This document shows, piece after piece, positions 39,654 through 52,029 of a DNA stretch of 64,000 bases (the first letter of the stretch is position 1; every line of letters begins with the position of its first letter). Below the pieces are notes generated by a model. It searched no databases. It saw only the letters and a list, made by a program, of their open reading frames with translations, and was not told the DNA's origin. This stretch comes from Rhytidiadelphus loreus (lineage: Eukaryota > Streptophyta > Bryopsida > Hypnales > Hylocomiaceae), in assembly GCA_947034895.1 (NCBI GenBank), contig OX344764.1:66817348-66881347 (forward strand), in the 5' to 3' direction. The position numbers were made by a program, and so were the translations under genes.

Positions 39654-40602
39654 TCGTAGTCTTGCTGCATAGGGCAGTTTTGATGTTTATTGAACACTTG
39701 AATGGGCAGCCCTCCGCCAGATCATGATTGCAATTTTGAATTCATGAGGAGCCTCTAGTTTAGGTAGTTTCTTTAGCAACAACGGTGGGACTATTTGTGG
39801 CCCAACCTTACGTATTCTCGTCAACGTGGCCAATTGCGGCAGAACAATTTTGAGATTTGGGCGAAATTTTTTTGAGTTTGAACTTGTTTGAAATGATATC
39901 CCCGTGTACTTGTTTTCAGTGGAACCTCGAATGTTTTAGATGTGGGGTGATCTGAATCGGTTTGGCGCATTCCACTACGTCGAATGCTCATTGAACAGCT
40001 TGGAAGAAGAATCTGTTGGACGAGACAGGAGCGGTTGACCATGTCGCCCTTCTGGGACATGTGTGGCCAAGAGACTTTCCCGAGAAAAGCATCCCAGTTC
40101 CTCCATCGTTGCCATCGTGTTGCAGATTCTATGCCACGTAAACCGTGTGCGATTGTTTGCACTGTACCTGTCTGCGCGTATAGTTGAAGCGCCTGTCACA
40201 TTTCCGGACGACCCGACGCAACCTCTATACGGTGGTTGCAGCGCTAGCTTGAGCGCGATGCTTGGTTATTTGTTCCGTGAATTTTTGTGAGTGTTTGAGG
40301 CGTTGTATGAGTTGGTATCACCGTTGCGATCCCACTTTGGCACACGGCTGATTTTTAGGAAATTCATGCAGTCGAAGGCGCAGACAGAGCGCCCTCACTG
40401 GCGACACATCTCCAACAAATTCTACCAATTTCGGTGGTCTCGGGTTTCGCCTAATTTCTGGCATGGTATGCAGAACACAAAAGCGCAATCGGAGCGGTTG
40501 GAACTTGAGATTGACCTCCGGAGCTCACTTTCCCAAATTCAGCGCTCACCGTATCGGGTGCATACGGTGCCGTAGCCTAAGGCCCCGAGGGCCGTTCAAG
40601 GG
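39654..40602 (+). other. 3' part of the piggyBac element
   Basis: This would be continuous with 27414/27425 if element A were absent. GC-moderate DNA with ORFs up to 94 codons on both strands but no recognisable domain. It ends in the right inverted repeat GGGCCGTTCAAGGG next to TTAA. It is probably noncoding 3' region. Confidence 0.6.
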
Positions 40603-40606
40603 TTAA

Positions 40607-40908
40607 GAGGATTCAATGTCTCATAAACTAATTTTCCATGGAACCAAAAACCATGATTTCTTCACTTTTGAATGCATTTATCTTACAATCTATATGTTCA
40701 AAGTTTATGATCCTATAGTCTATTATAAAATCCTATAGAGATCCTATAAAAAGTTTAAATCCTATAAGATCCTATACCGATAGTTAGGTACACCCCAAAA
40801 GACCATTTTTAAATTTTTTGCTCTTCGCACTAGAAATGACAATTTTGAGCAATTTTTGACACAAAAAAGCCTTGGGACTTAGAGGTTAAATAAGTTCTTT
40901 AAGTTCAC
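40607..40908. other. Spacer between the piggyBac and mariner-like elements
   Basis: About 300 bp of AT-rich DNA without features. A 'TCCTATA' word repeats several times (40,710-40,780). Confidence 0.5.
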
Positions 40909-40910
40909 TA

Positions 40911-41461
40911 CACTAAAAAGGATATTTAGTGTTGGATTACATTTAGTATAATTACCACCCTACTTGACCCTACACTAAATGTCAATTTTAGGACAATAAG
41001 TGTAGTGCTAAACTTCAATGCGCCACCTTTGTGTTGTCTTCACTTTTGTCATCTCCTTCCTTGGACTTCTTCCCTGGACTTCCTTTGCAATCTGCTTTTG
41101 CAACCTTACCTTGTATGTTGCCTTTTGGGCCTCTCTTCCATTTCGACTTGGTTACCTTACCTACAGCTTGGCTTGGCTTCTTCTCCTTTGTTGCTATCCC
41201 GCTTTTCCGCACTTACAATTCTTTGAGTGAGTGAAATTTTGGGGGGGGGTGGGGGTTATACTCCCGCATTCCCGCCTCCCATGAGCGGTTTGAATCTCCC
41301 GCCTATTCCCGCTCCCGCTTGCTCCATCGCTCCTTGTTGCGGCAATTTTGGCTTTATCCAAGTTTGTTTTCCCCTATTCATTGATCCGTCGACCTTTTTT
41401 TTTACCCAGTGACCTGTCGACATTTCTGCTGATCGTTTGCTTCCCATTCTAGGAATCCGCC
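40911..41461. other. 5' noncoding part of the mariner-like element
   Basis: Terminal repeat plus subterminal TTTAGTGT/ACACTAAAT words, then a C/T-rich leader. A G9 run sits at about 41239-41248. ATG of the transposase is at 41462. Confidence 0.6.
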
Positions 41462-42236
41462 ATGGCTGACGCCCCACCGAGCAATTCCACACCCCGACGC
41501 TTACAACAAGTTTCTACAATTGCTATTCGCAAACGCATCATCACTTGGATGGTTCAAGATGAACTTGTGCACGACTTTCTTGGGCTCTACATTCGTACAA
41601 TCAATACATTTCCCAAGCATTTTTGAACTCAAAGGAGTGCCAACCTTGTTCGGGCTTCCCGGTGGTGGGCTCAACGTCAACAATTTTGTAATGAAGGAGA
41701 GGCGGACAACACATCTCCACCAATTTCATGCAATCGGAGCCGGGATGGTGGGCGAAAACAACTCCGCACAAAGACAACTCTCGGTCGTGGGCCCAAGCGA
41801 GCTAAATGGATACTTTGGATCTACCCTATACTTTTGGATGCATTTGACAAATTTAGAAAGGTTGGGGTCAAATTTTCATCCAAATTACTCATTGAGTTGG
41901 CTATGACCATCTTATTAGATCCTACCTCTCCATATACAGCCGAATCTCGTGATCCAAAGGACAATGTCCTACTCATGGCCAAGTTGACCCCAAGTTGGGT
42001 TCAACAATTTATGCATGTGCATAACATTGTTTTGTTGTCACAAAGGGGACGTTTGTCTTATAGTCCCGAGAAGGAACTCGAGAAGGAACTACAAATTGAA
42101 AGGGCAACAACTTACCATCTAGGTGTGCTGCAAAGAGGGTTCCAAGCCGGTGTTTTCGATGAAAATTTCATGAAAAACATTGACGAAACTCATTTTGTTG
42201 TAAATTTAGACAATGGTCGGACATTGGGATTTAGGG

Positions 42237-42246
42237 GAGACACGAG
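42237..42246. repeat. Target site duplication of element B, left copy
   Basis: GAGACACGAG, identical to 57151-57160. The bases next to it differ (G before on the left, C before on the right), so the duplication is exactly 10 bp. Confidence 0.95.
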
Positions 42247-42320
42247 GGGGAATGCTAGTACGTGAGCGAGGAGCGGGGAGCGGCGAGCAGGGAGCAGGGA
42301 TTGTTGAGCGGAGAGCAGGA
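42247..42320 (+). repeat. Element B left terminal inverted repeat
   Basis: Starts GGGGAATGCTAGTACGTGAG and goes on with GAGCGGGGAGCGG and GCAGGGAGC words. It pairs with 57077-57150. The first bases resemble the inward-read right end of element A (GGGGATTGCTA). Confidence 0.93.
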
Positions 42321-42419
42321 AAATTAGGAATTTGTATAGAAATTGGAAGAAGAATTATGAAAAAGGAGACAAGCATTTAAAGAAAAGTGGAATAAATTGT
42401 GGTAAAAATTGCGGCCAAA

Positions 42420-42610
42420 ATGGATGAAGATTCATTAAATAATTTTTTTCAATAAAAATGAATTGGATGAAAGTAGTTGGATGAATTGGATGAAATTAAT
42501 TGGATGAACTGGATGAAATTAGTTGGATGAAGTGGATGAAATTAGTTGGATGAAGCGGATGAAAATAGTTGGATGTAATGGATGAAATTATCAATGCTAA
42601 ATTTGATGTA
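42420..42610 (+). repeat. Element B left subterminal array (TTGGATGAA type)
   Basis: GGATGAA words recur about every 12 bases, often as TTGGATGAA, GTGGATGAAA or TGGATGAAATTAG. The right end has the inverted form (TTCATCC) at about 56690-57060. Confidence 0.85.
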
Positions 42611-44832
42611 GAAATGGATGGGAAGTCAGATGGTAAAAGAAACTTTATAATAAATATTATTTTTATATAAGGGAAAATAAGATCTGAAGTCAAGATCGGA
42701 AAACCATCACACTCTACAAAAAACTAGCCCGATGATTTATCTTGTCCTACGATTGTAGAAAAATAGGATCCTATTGTCATGGAAAAATTATACTCGTAGA
42801 CAATTCTAAAAGATTTGGCAAATGACATCCATCTACACCTCTGCAGAAGTTGCTTTCACTTCGGGACTCTATGCTCGACTTGAGCATCATTGCACCTAGA
42901 AACATTGTAAGTGGCCTTAATAGATTTGGTCAAATACAAGGTAGACCATGAGCCTTGTGGAAGTGCTGGACGGGCATGAAGAGAGCCTCACGTAGGTCCA
43001 ATTGACTAGGGGGCAACCCATCCTCTTGGAATTGTAGAAGGAATGAATGAGGCACGACCTCACAACGAGCGGATCGTCTACACCATTGAAGGCCAGGACG
43101 GACACAAGATGACCCAAGGCAAGTATAACCAACCACAAGCCGTACGGTTGTTATTCATCCACATAAGCAACGTTGGGATAGCCGAGGTCAAAGTACTTGA
43201 GTTAAAAAGTACTAAAATTGAATACTATTTCTATTGGAAATTAACATACATGAATATTGGCACAAGGCTAATGAGTTTACTTTGCATGAAGACTATAGAA
43301 AAGGTTTACGCCACTATGAAAAATACAGAAGGAATGCATACATCTGACAAAGTGCACATGAGCTCAACACCTTCTGATCAGTTGCAGTGAATTTTCTCCA
43401 TGCATTATAAATTCACCTACTAGCAATACTTACAAAATGAACAACTAGAGCGCTTCATCACACCGATACAAGAGTGATTGCATGTGCCTATTTCTGTACT
43501 ATTTAATAACATGGTCACTTCTGCAAATGGTGTGATAAAATGGTTTGACAATCTAAGAGACTAAAGATGGGTGAAAAGAAGATAAAGTAATGTGCATGAA
43601 GAAAATTCACGGCAATTGACAAAAAGATGCAATTTGGCTGGGTTGGACCTGAAGGCCTTGGACGGACTTTGATGTGATTCATGGGAAGACCGTGCATATA
43701 CACAAGTGCAGTGGTTGCGCTTAGAAAGGTTCCAGAAGAAGTCCAGATTTGAGTAAAAGAAACCATGGGATTGTTGGCCTGGACACCCTATCTACAATGA
43801 AGAAGAATTTTAGCCAATTAACCTGTAATCAATCACAAAAACCAATAAGAAGCCAAAAGGGTTTTAAAAACTTACACATTGAATTTGCCTTAGAAACATG
43901 GTATTCCTAAAATAATCAAATTGGAAATACATGTGTAGAAATAGATGCTTACTATGTAAGAAAAATGAATGCAAACTGAAGGACTTCCGCCTAAGCATAT
44001 AGATAAAAGGGTGTTTCAACCATTACCTTAGTAGTGGAAGTGTGTATAACTGAACGTGTGCACAACTCCTCTCCTGTGTGAGATGATTCATAGGATGTTC
44101 CTCCTCCCATAATATAGTGCTTGGAGCCCATTTCCCGTCGGAGTATAAAAAGGAGAGAGTATACATAGTTTAATATAAGTTAGGGTTACTGGATATGATG
44201 TACAAGTCATCTCAGAACTGACACGGTTCCAAGGGCCAATCCTTACTGCATGATATAGTGTGTGGCATCCGTTCAGCGGCTGACCTACCCTAAACTAAAC
44301 CAATATAATTCTTATATTGGATATCTTGAATATTCTTACACCAGATTACATCGTGAATGAATCCCTTCCTAGGAGGAACTATGTGTGGATGACATTGAAT
44401 GGCAAAAAAATATAAACTAATAGGATGAAGATATTAGATTCTTTATCAATTTCCACTTGGCTTTGTGGGGCGGCTACCCTTGCATAAATCATGATATATG
44501 GATTTCAAATGAATGGCACGTAAATCACTGTACTACATTTTTTTTTAATTGTTAGTAGATAAGAGAGAGATGGCCCTAGGTGATATAGGGTTAAATGTTT
44601 GTCCCTCTGAGTTATAAAAAAATCCACTAAACTCTCCATTCATGTGGAGAATGGAGAAATGACATGTTGGCTGGTATAGAATCCTATGACAGTAACAATG
44701 GAATGATCGAAATGTGAACAATTCAAAGACAAAGACACCATCCAAAAGTATTTATAGCCATAGAGAAAATGGGACAATAAGACCCTAGAAATATAACATA
44801 CGATAAAGCTGATACATGAGGTCCAATAGAGC
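42611..44832. other. Element B left inner region, no gene seen
   Basis: Noncoding DNA between the subterminal array and the 3' end of the methyltransferase gene. CCTATTGTCATGG (42770-42782) and CCTACGATTGTAG nearby resemble the subterminal motifs of element A. A few ORFs of up to 115 codons have no recognisable domain. The last few hundred bases are probably 3' UTR. Confidence 0.5.
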
Positions 44833-47800
44833 TCAAGTTGTGCTACCTTCGCTATTTGAAGGCTCTGAATCTGAATCAAGTGCACAGTCATCTAGAAAGT
44901 GTAGAACACGTGGATCCATCAACCTAGCCCGATTACTTGGTTGTGGATCTAATGCAACATACTCTTGAGCTTGGACCTTAGCATAAACAGGTAAATGGAA
45001 TGGTTTAGGTGGGCTTGGGAAATACCCTGACCTCGCAAAAAAAGGAACGTGCCTTGACCTTGTCACTTTCTCGAGCGGCCTGCAGATATCATTCACAAGA
45101 TAGTTAGATAAACAATTAATGCAGTTGGGTCAAAATCCAATTACAGAAGCTTAGAGTCAAACTTACTTACTGAATCGGTTTGTCATGATGACACGCTCAG
45201 GTTCTACATCCTCGTCCTCCATCTCCAAAGAATCAGCATTGGTCGGAGGCGGATCGGCACGGGTAACTATAGACTTGCGCATCTGCGGAGCAATAATTGC
45301 ATCGAAGATATCCTTGGCTTCCTCAAAAGCCAAGATATGACGTCGTGTAGCACGGCATGCTTGAATACATGAACCTGATAACATACATACAATTGAAAGG
45401 GTAGTAAAATTAAGAACTTGTTCCATGAGAACCATACTAAATACAAGAATTGAACGAAGAAAAGAGAATTACCTAAAGCTGCCGTGCAGTCCACGACCAC
45501 GTCTCCCTGCTCAGTTAGTGCCTCCACTACCATCTGCATAAACTCCCTTGAGCGTTCACGGGGCCCTCTCCATGGGATGTCTCCATTCATTGCGACGGCC
45601 GCTCTTGGGAGGAAATTCTGAAGAATATCGTCACGACCGACGTTGACACCCAACTCCTTGTGAATTGGAACTTCGTGGAACGGAAACTCTTTGACAGTCA
45701 TTGGGCCGCTTAGCTTAACCACAAGTGAAATGGAAAACTTCATCGTCTGCAAGAAGGATCAAGTTAGGATATTGAGCATACGAAATGAAATCATTTGTAA
45801 AGAATAATAGGCTTAGGATTAAATTACCGTGGTTGATGGGTCGGACGCTGATGTGACATGCAAGTGGTTCATCCCTAACCAAGTGACTAGAACTCTGAAG
45901 CCGTATGTGCGGCAACATCCAAGGAGGTGGCTGCGGTGACAAGGAGATGAATATGGATAAATCACCATGAGGGCGCCATTGTCGTGGAGGTACTCCTTCC
46001 CGAAGTCAAAGATGGGCAACAAGAAATCCTTCTGGAACTCATTCCAAACTGGAATAGGTGCAGGTGGAGCTGATATTGTTGGGACATGGAGGCCTTCCGG
46101 AAGATCCACAATGATTAGGTCCACTGCCTGCTGCATGCACGGTTTACCATTGAAGTATCTTTCCTTATCTCCAGAGTGCTGAAAAGAACAACATAAATGA
46201 AGTCAATTAACCTGAAAAAGTGGACAACAATCCTAAGTCGAGAGATATAAGGTAGTTGAAAGTCACAATAAGTTAAACATTGAACTTAAGTATTTACAAA
46301 GCACAATATAATTCCTATGAAATAGTGTAAAAGTCTTTAATATAGAAAAAAGGTGAGCAATTTTACCATGTCAAGAAAGGCTAGGACGGCATCAAAGGCC
46401 TCGTCGTTGTTTGCTAATGTAGCCAAGGACAAGTTCAGGATGCACTCATCAACGTCTGGAATTGGAGGAAGGTTTTTGGTCGATGGTGTCAAGCCGTGCA
46501 CAAGACGCTCTTGAGTAAGTGAGAACCCAGACGATCCCTCTGGAATGTCTGACGCACTATAAGCTGGTTCATGCACTGGCGTCTCTGTCTTCCTTTTCCT
46601 CCCACCTTTCTTAGTCTTATCTTGTTCCTTCTCAAACCTTTCTTGCTCCTTCTCGGCTTGAGCAGCAAGTCTCTTCTTTTGGATCTCCTCCGATTTCTTC
46701 TTGGCCTCGTCCAATTTCTCGAGTTTCTTCTTATCTGATATCTCCCGCCTCTTAATGGCCTTGGCTTTGGCATCCTCGTCCAATCCGGCGAACTCATCCA
46801 AATCTGGATTGACAATCGCGGAATTCTTCAATGATTCAAAGAGAGCCTCCTCCTCAGGTGGGAAGGTGCCAAAATTGCACTCCAAATACCAGGGGCACGC
46901 AAATAGATGTGCACTGGTCCACTTGGCCTGCTGCACTGCAGTGAACATGCAGTCGGAATTAAACCGGTCCACCCACGTGGTAAGAAACGGCAGTAAATCA
47001 TCCTTCGAAATAGCCTTCTTGGCGTATAGTTCGAATTTGAAGTACCTGGACAAAGAAGGCAATTGTTAGAATAGAAACATTGATACAGTGGCCTTGATCG
47101 ATTTATTCCTATTAACAAAGTTGTCGACGCTAACACTGATAAGTTTCATGTTTGACTGAAACTTGCATAATCCAACGATACATGAAGGCAAATCAATTTA
47201 ATTGTGCGGGTAGTACCTATAGATGATGCGCTTCACTGCGAGTAGTCCTGCTGCGCGCTCCTTAAACGTCTCCGACTTCTTGTATGCATCAGCGCCCTGG
47301 AACATCCTTGTATATGCGTGGTCCCACAACTTCATTCTCCAACCCTCCACATACTCCAACAATGTTTGTGGCTTGCTAGAAACAGTGTAGTCAATCGTAA
47401 TATTATCAGTTCGTATGATTTCGTCGAACATTTCAATAGCTGCTTCTTCAATCTGAACGTGTAAAGACAGAAACACAGTCAATTAGATAGAACAAAATAA
47501 TGGAGATCTCAAAGTACAGGTAACGAACATGAAGATTGTAGACACAATCTTCAATCAAAATATGGAGTATACACATACCCCTGCATACCAACATGCCTTC
47601 ACGAGGAACTGCATTAATCGGTCCTCGTTTACAGGACGTGACGGAAATCTCCTTGCTTCTCGAGTTTGAGAAGAAGAATTCATCCACTTCAGCCACCTCG
47701 CCTTGAATGGTGCAGCAACATTTGCAATTGCAATCATTTGTAATTTCTCGAGCGTCAACTCTGGAGTCGAATACATACTCCAGTGGCGCTCTATCTGCAA

Positions 47801-49127
47801 CCCAATTATAAGGTGAGAGCATGAAAAGATTGTTCAATCCACCATTTGCAAATAATAGGCAGAAATCGGTGAGCCAAATTCACCTCGGCTAACCACTGAG
47901 GTCCAAGGGCAGGATTCACAACCGCAACTATCTTGGAAAGCTTCTTGTAGGACTTCTCTGTCGCGTCCTTGATAGATAATCTCATTGCTGCAGCAACACC
48001 TTCTTTTGTAACCTCAGTTGCTTCAGTATCCTCATGATACTTTCGGACAGCAACATCCGCGGCTGCTGCAATGTCTTGCTGATACACCAGATTTCCATAA
48101 CCAAAGGGAAAGATGTGAGATTTCGGTAAATGGGTGGCGTCGAACATACAGTCCTTCATATGAAACGATATTAAGTTTGAATGCAGTACAAGATATGATT
48201 GTAATCGATGTATAACACATACCTTGAAAATGAAGGATGTAAAAATCTGAAGGGGCATACTATACCAAGTCTTGCTTGGGTGAGCGCTACACGTGCTTGC
48301 TTCTTCCGGAGTTAGCAACTCATGGAACTTCTCCAACCCCATGAGACCGTACTTCTGGACACGGTATAAAGTATGCACTAGGTTCATCTTGATGTGTGAA
48401 TTCTCGATCTGCCTAATCATGAAGAACAATGTGATGTCATTACGATTAATGCACAATATATAAGATAATATAAAGAGAGATCTCAAAAGAACAGAATAAG
48501 GATATGGAAGGCATTAACTTACTTATTAATGTCATGCATAGCCTGCATAGCGACTCCAATTCGATTCTTGGTATCGAGTATGATGGTGTCTACACTGACA
48601 TGCCATTCCCGTTCTGTGTTGTGCAGTCTCTGGATGTGCCTCATCCAAGATATTTGTCTGTGATTACCATCACAGACAAAGAATTTACAATCAACAAGGT
48701 GCTCTAGTGCTGGAATTGACTTCAAGTGAAAGTTGAATCCGTCGTTGACAGAATTCCACAAGGGACCCCAATCATTCTTCTCAGCATCTGAGAACACCGA
48801 TGATTGACCTTGCTCATCCGTAGTCGAGACGTAGAAGACACGGGCACCTTCATCATATCCGCCATTAAATTGATTCTCCAGTAATGTTAAGTCGCAATCT
48901 AAAGTTGGCCGAACCATTGGCATTGGAATCATTCTGCAAAGCGGAATCTTCAAGCGGGACTAATCCGAGAATGTCAGTCTCATGCTCGAAATCAGGGACA
49001 CTGTGTCCATCATCTGAGACTTCCTTATGTCGTCTTCCAAATAGTGTGCCTTCAGTCCCGGAATGTCGTGTACATCATCATCTCCAGCTTCCGTGGCCTC
49101 GGTACCAACCAAAGCTTCCGATGCCAT
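44833..49127 (-). CDS. ParB/sulfiredoxin-like domain - DNA methyltransferase fusion (element B)
   Basis: Exons in transcription order: 49127-48523, 48412-48223, 48078-47884, 47794-47579, 47452-47217, 47045-46367, 46178-45828, 45746-45473, 45374-45167 and 45079-44833. GT-AG borders keep phase for 1,067 codons. The start has a good context (CACCATGGC). The ParB/Srx-like domain has IPLCRM and VCDGNHRQISW. A long Lys/Glu coiled coil ends in a basic KKGGRKRK stretch that could target the nucleus. The methyltransferase follows: VDLIIVDLPEGL in the motif IV place, GALMVIYP, then motif I QGDVVVDCTAALG and QACRATRRHILAFEE. DLPE deviates from (D/N/S)PP(Y/F/W) by two residues, so catalysis is doubtful. 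An in-frame TAG at 48960-48962 (codon 56) is a mutation or part of a splice acceptor (GGATTAG). Nearly every exon border matches the element A gene, with one fewer in A. Divergent from the transposase gene. Confidence 0.74.
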
Positions 49128-49796
49128 GGTGTCCTATGTGATCATCAATATTCAATACATGGAATTAGGATAACTGAAATCAGCATGGCTACCACAAATC
49201 ATAAACGCATCAATATTAGGATCAATGTCCTGAAAGCATATAGTCAAGATGCAACAGTGGTCATCAAAGTCCGCAAACACATGTCTCAGAGAGAGTTCTA
49301 TACTCCCCACAACAGAGTATCAGGATATCTCCATCAGAATCAATCCCTGATGTGACCTCTGGAAACTCAATGTCACAAGTGCAATACTCTAGGATCTCTA
49401 CATCATTGGACCCTAAGGATGTGCAACATGATCGTGGCGGTGGCATACGACCCTCCCTCCACATCTCATCTATCCCGCGGTCTATAAGTCGTATTATATT
49501 ATCTAGAGATTGCAGTAGCGGATTTACAGGAGCGTCAGCGACTATGTCTTCAGGATCATCTTCAGGAAGGTCTTGCACAGGAACAGGAACTGCAGGGACA
49601 TCCATCATTACATCCCCTTGAACCTGCGCTCAATGCAACACACTATAGTTAGATATGAAACACAGCAGATATAAATCCATATACAACTTCAGGCAATTGC
49701 TGCTCCAGACGTGACAATGAACATTCTCGGTTGTTGAATAAATATTGACATAATATCCCCATTGAAATGATGATTACAAAACTCCTCCGCAAGACG
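49128..49796 (-). other. Possible upstream exon region of the element B methyltransferase gene
   Basis: A minus-strand frame at 49608-49264 starts with MMDVPAVPVPVQDLPEDDPED and has acidic, protein-like composition for about 70 residues. It could be an extra 5' exon, as element A has small acidic exons upstream of its ParB domain. I could not find a splice pair that fixes it. Otherwise the region is noncoding. Confidence 0.3.
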
Positions 49797-50425
49797 TGGT
49801 CACCTCCCCCTCGGAAGCCCGCTCTGGTGCCACCCGACTAAATCAAAATCAAGACGAATATTGCTTTGAAAACTGAATCCCAACCAACCCGAAGGTCCCA
49901 GCTCCACCGCCCCTCCTCCGAGATCCTCCTCTCGGGGCCGAGAGGGGATTGGGGTCAGCCTTCCCCTGCACAACTGCGGACTCACCTTCCCGTGGTGGCA
50001 GCTTCGGCGCCACCCGACCAACAAAAACCAAACTGAATTTTTTTTTAAAACGCAAACCAGAAGGACCCAGCTTCACCGCCCCCCTCCGAGATCCTCCTCT
50101 CGGGGCCGATAGGGGGTTGGGGTCAGCCTTCCCCTGCACAACTGCGGACTCACCTTCCCGTGGTGGCAGCTTCGGCGCCACCCAACCAACAAAAACCAAA
50201 CTGAAATTTTTTTTAAAACGCAAACCAGAAGGACCCAACTTCACCGCCCCCCCTCCGAGATCCTCCTCTCGGGGACGAGAGGGGATTGGGGTCAGCCTTC
50301 CCCTGCACAACTGCGGACTCACCTTCCCGTGGTGGCAGCTTCGGCGCCACCCGACCAACAAAAACCAAACTGAAATTTTTTTTAAAACGCAAACCAGAAG
50401 GAGCCAGCTTCACCGCCCCGACCAG
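49797..50425 (-). repeat. ~169-bp minisatellite upstream of the element B methyltransferase gene
   Basis: About 3.7 units, with equivalent points at 49981, 50149 and 50318 (steps of 168 and 169). Each unit has GC-rich CCTCCTCTCGGGG and CTGCACAACTGCGGACTC segments and a poly-T run. On the minus strand each unit carries CGGGAAGGTGAGTCCG, a near-perfect plant 5' splice site. Units 2-4 are nearly identical; the leftmost is diverged. Apparent ORFs are repeat artefacts. Confidence 0.92.
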
Positions 50426-52029
50426 ATAGCAAACTATGATTTTGAACATTAGCAGAGGAGTAAGAAATACATCAGTTGTTGGATCGGCTGCTTGGATAGC
50501 TTGACCTTGTGCTTCTTCTCCAGCCTCCAGTCGAACTCGAGATCGCAGCTCCGGAGCCATAGCTTCTCAAAAATAACATACCAGATGATCATACGTCGAG
50601 ACTGCGAGCCTTGTGCAACATAGTATTCATTGAAGAGTGGAAGGAGATGACTGAAGTGCATTGCGGCAATATTTGCCAAGGAATCATGTGACGGCCACCC
50701 GTAACCTAATCCTTAATTCCTGAGGTTAGCAGTTATCTCGTAAGACTTTTTTTAATGATAAATATAAAAATGGAATCCACAAGTATAAACGGTCTCTCTA
50801 GAAGTCTAACTAGGTATCACATGCTGTAGTGCCGACCTAGCATGTGTCTAACACATGCAATATTGATTTATGAGCTTGCTTAATATTCCGTATTGTATAT
50901 ATCCGTTACTTCTTGCTTGAAATTATCATTGGAATTCATTGGAGGGTATTATCATATAATTAATGTGAGTTCAAATTGTTCAACAATATTATACGGAAGC
51001 AGATTCTGGGTACTTACGTATCTATATGCACTAAAATATAGAAATCCTAGATAAGTTGTTTTGAGGTTTATGAATTATGTTTTTTGGTGTAAGCACGGTG
51101 AATAATCACCCGCCAATGTTTGGTTAAATCATGACACTTAATGCTTTCCTCTGACACTGCAATTATGTAGTTTGTCATAATGATGTATCCAATTAATGAG
51201 CGTTAATTGTTGTTTGAGCACTTACAGATTCCAATCACGATATTTCATTTTCTCACTACTTGCGATTATAAAATATAGATTTCGGAATTTACATACATAG
51301 TCGACTCTCACATGTCATGGACATGAATAGCATGCAATTATATATCTCACAAGAGTGATGAATGAGGTTCATATATAGAATATTCAGTTATTGTTGAGCT
51401 GGCATAATGAAACCATACATCTGCTTCACCAATAAATATTAGTGATTAAATAATTGTATTTGACATTATTCAATATTAACGTTAATTTATAAATGTATAC
51501 ATATATCGTACTACTCTACATTTATACCTAACATGCCAATATATCATGTGCATGCAACTTCTTCACTATCGAGATATCTACACTCATGATGTAGTATAGC
51601 AGCCATTTTCCTAAAGCTCTGACAATTGGTTTAGGATAATAATGCGTGCTAATTATGTCATTGTCAGTGCTAATATCGTGATCATGAATAGTGTCTAAAA
51701 TAAAATACATGGCTCCCACCTTTTGCTTACTCTCGATATCACAACTTTGCGTCACTCCTGGGTCTTTCAATTTCGTTTGGGGCGTGGACTAGTTTGTGCT
51801 TGTTTTTTTCGCGATGTGTCACATCACATTTCTTAGCTGCATACCACACTATAACCTTCTCTTCGCATAGTAGGAAATGTAGTTTCTTCATTTGACTCGG
51901 AATTCATATCATCCATGGTCGCTGTTTTTGTTAAAATGGTATTGCAGTTGTTTTAATTACATCCTTAGTAACTCGTTTGCTGAGGACTTCGTGCCTCTCG
52001 CCATTCTTGGATATTAGAGCTTAGTCAAT
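50426..52029. promoter_or_regulatory. Divergent spacer of element B
   Basis: Most of this spacer is AT-rich and noncoding and should hold the transposase promoter. At 50679-50449 a minus-strand frame (starts MANIAAMHFSHLLPLFNEYY) has protein-like sequence and a GTATGT donor-like site. It may be a leader exon or a captured host fragment. I cannot assign it. The region before 52030 has no clear TATA box. Confidence 0.4.

Larger units (their letters stand above)
22334..40606 (+). mobile_element. piggyBac element with nested element A
   Basis: The element is bounded by TTAA at 22334-22337 and 40603-40606, the target duplication of piggyBac transposons. The inner ends are inverted repeats: CCCCTGAACGGCCC on the left, and CCCTTGAACGGCCC on the right read on the other strand. 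Without element A (12.2 kb) it is about 6.05 kb. It contains a piggyBac-type transposase gene, broken by stops, on the plus strand. Element A sits about 200 bp after the transposase stop. The joint of family-specific target site, ends and coding sequence makes the identification strong. Confidence 0.93.

Noticed and set aside
43043..43390. 115-codon ORF in the left inner part of element B
   Set aside because: No motif, no counterpart recognised in element A and no splice-compatible neighbours.
49849..50560. ORFs of 115-170 codons on both strands with repeated Pro/Arg/Gly peptides
   Set aside because: Produced by the GC-rich ~169-bp minisatellite; overlapping open frames on both strands repeat the DNA unit.
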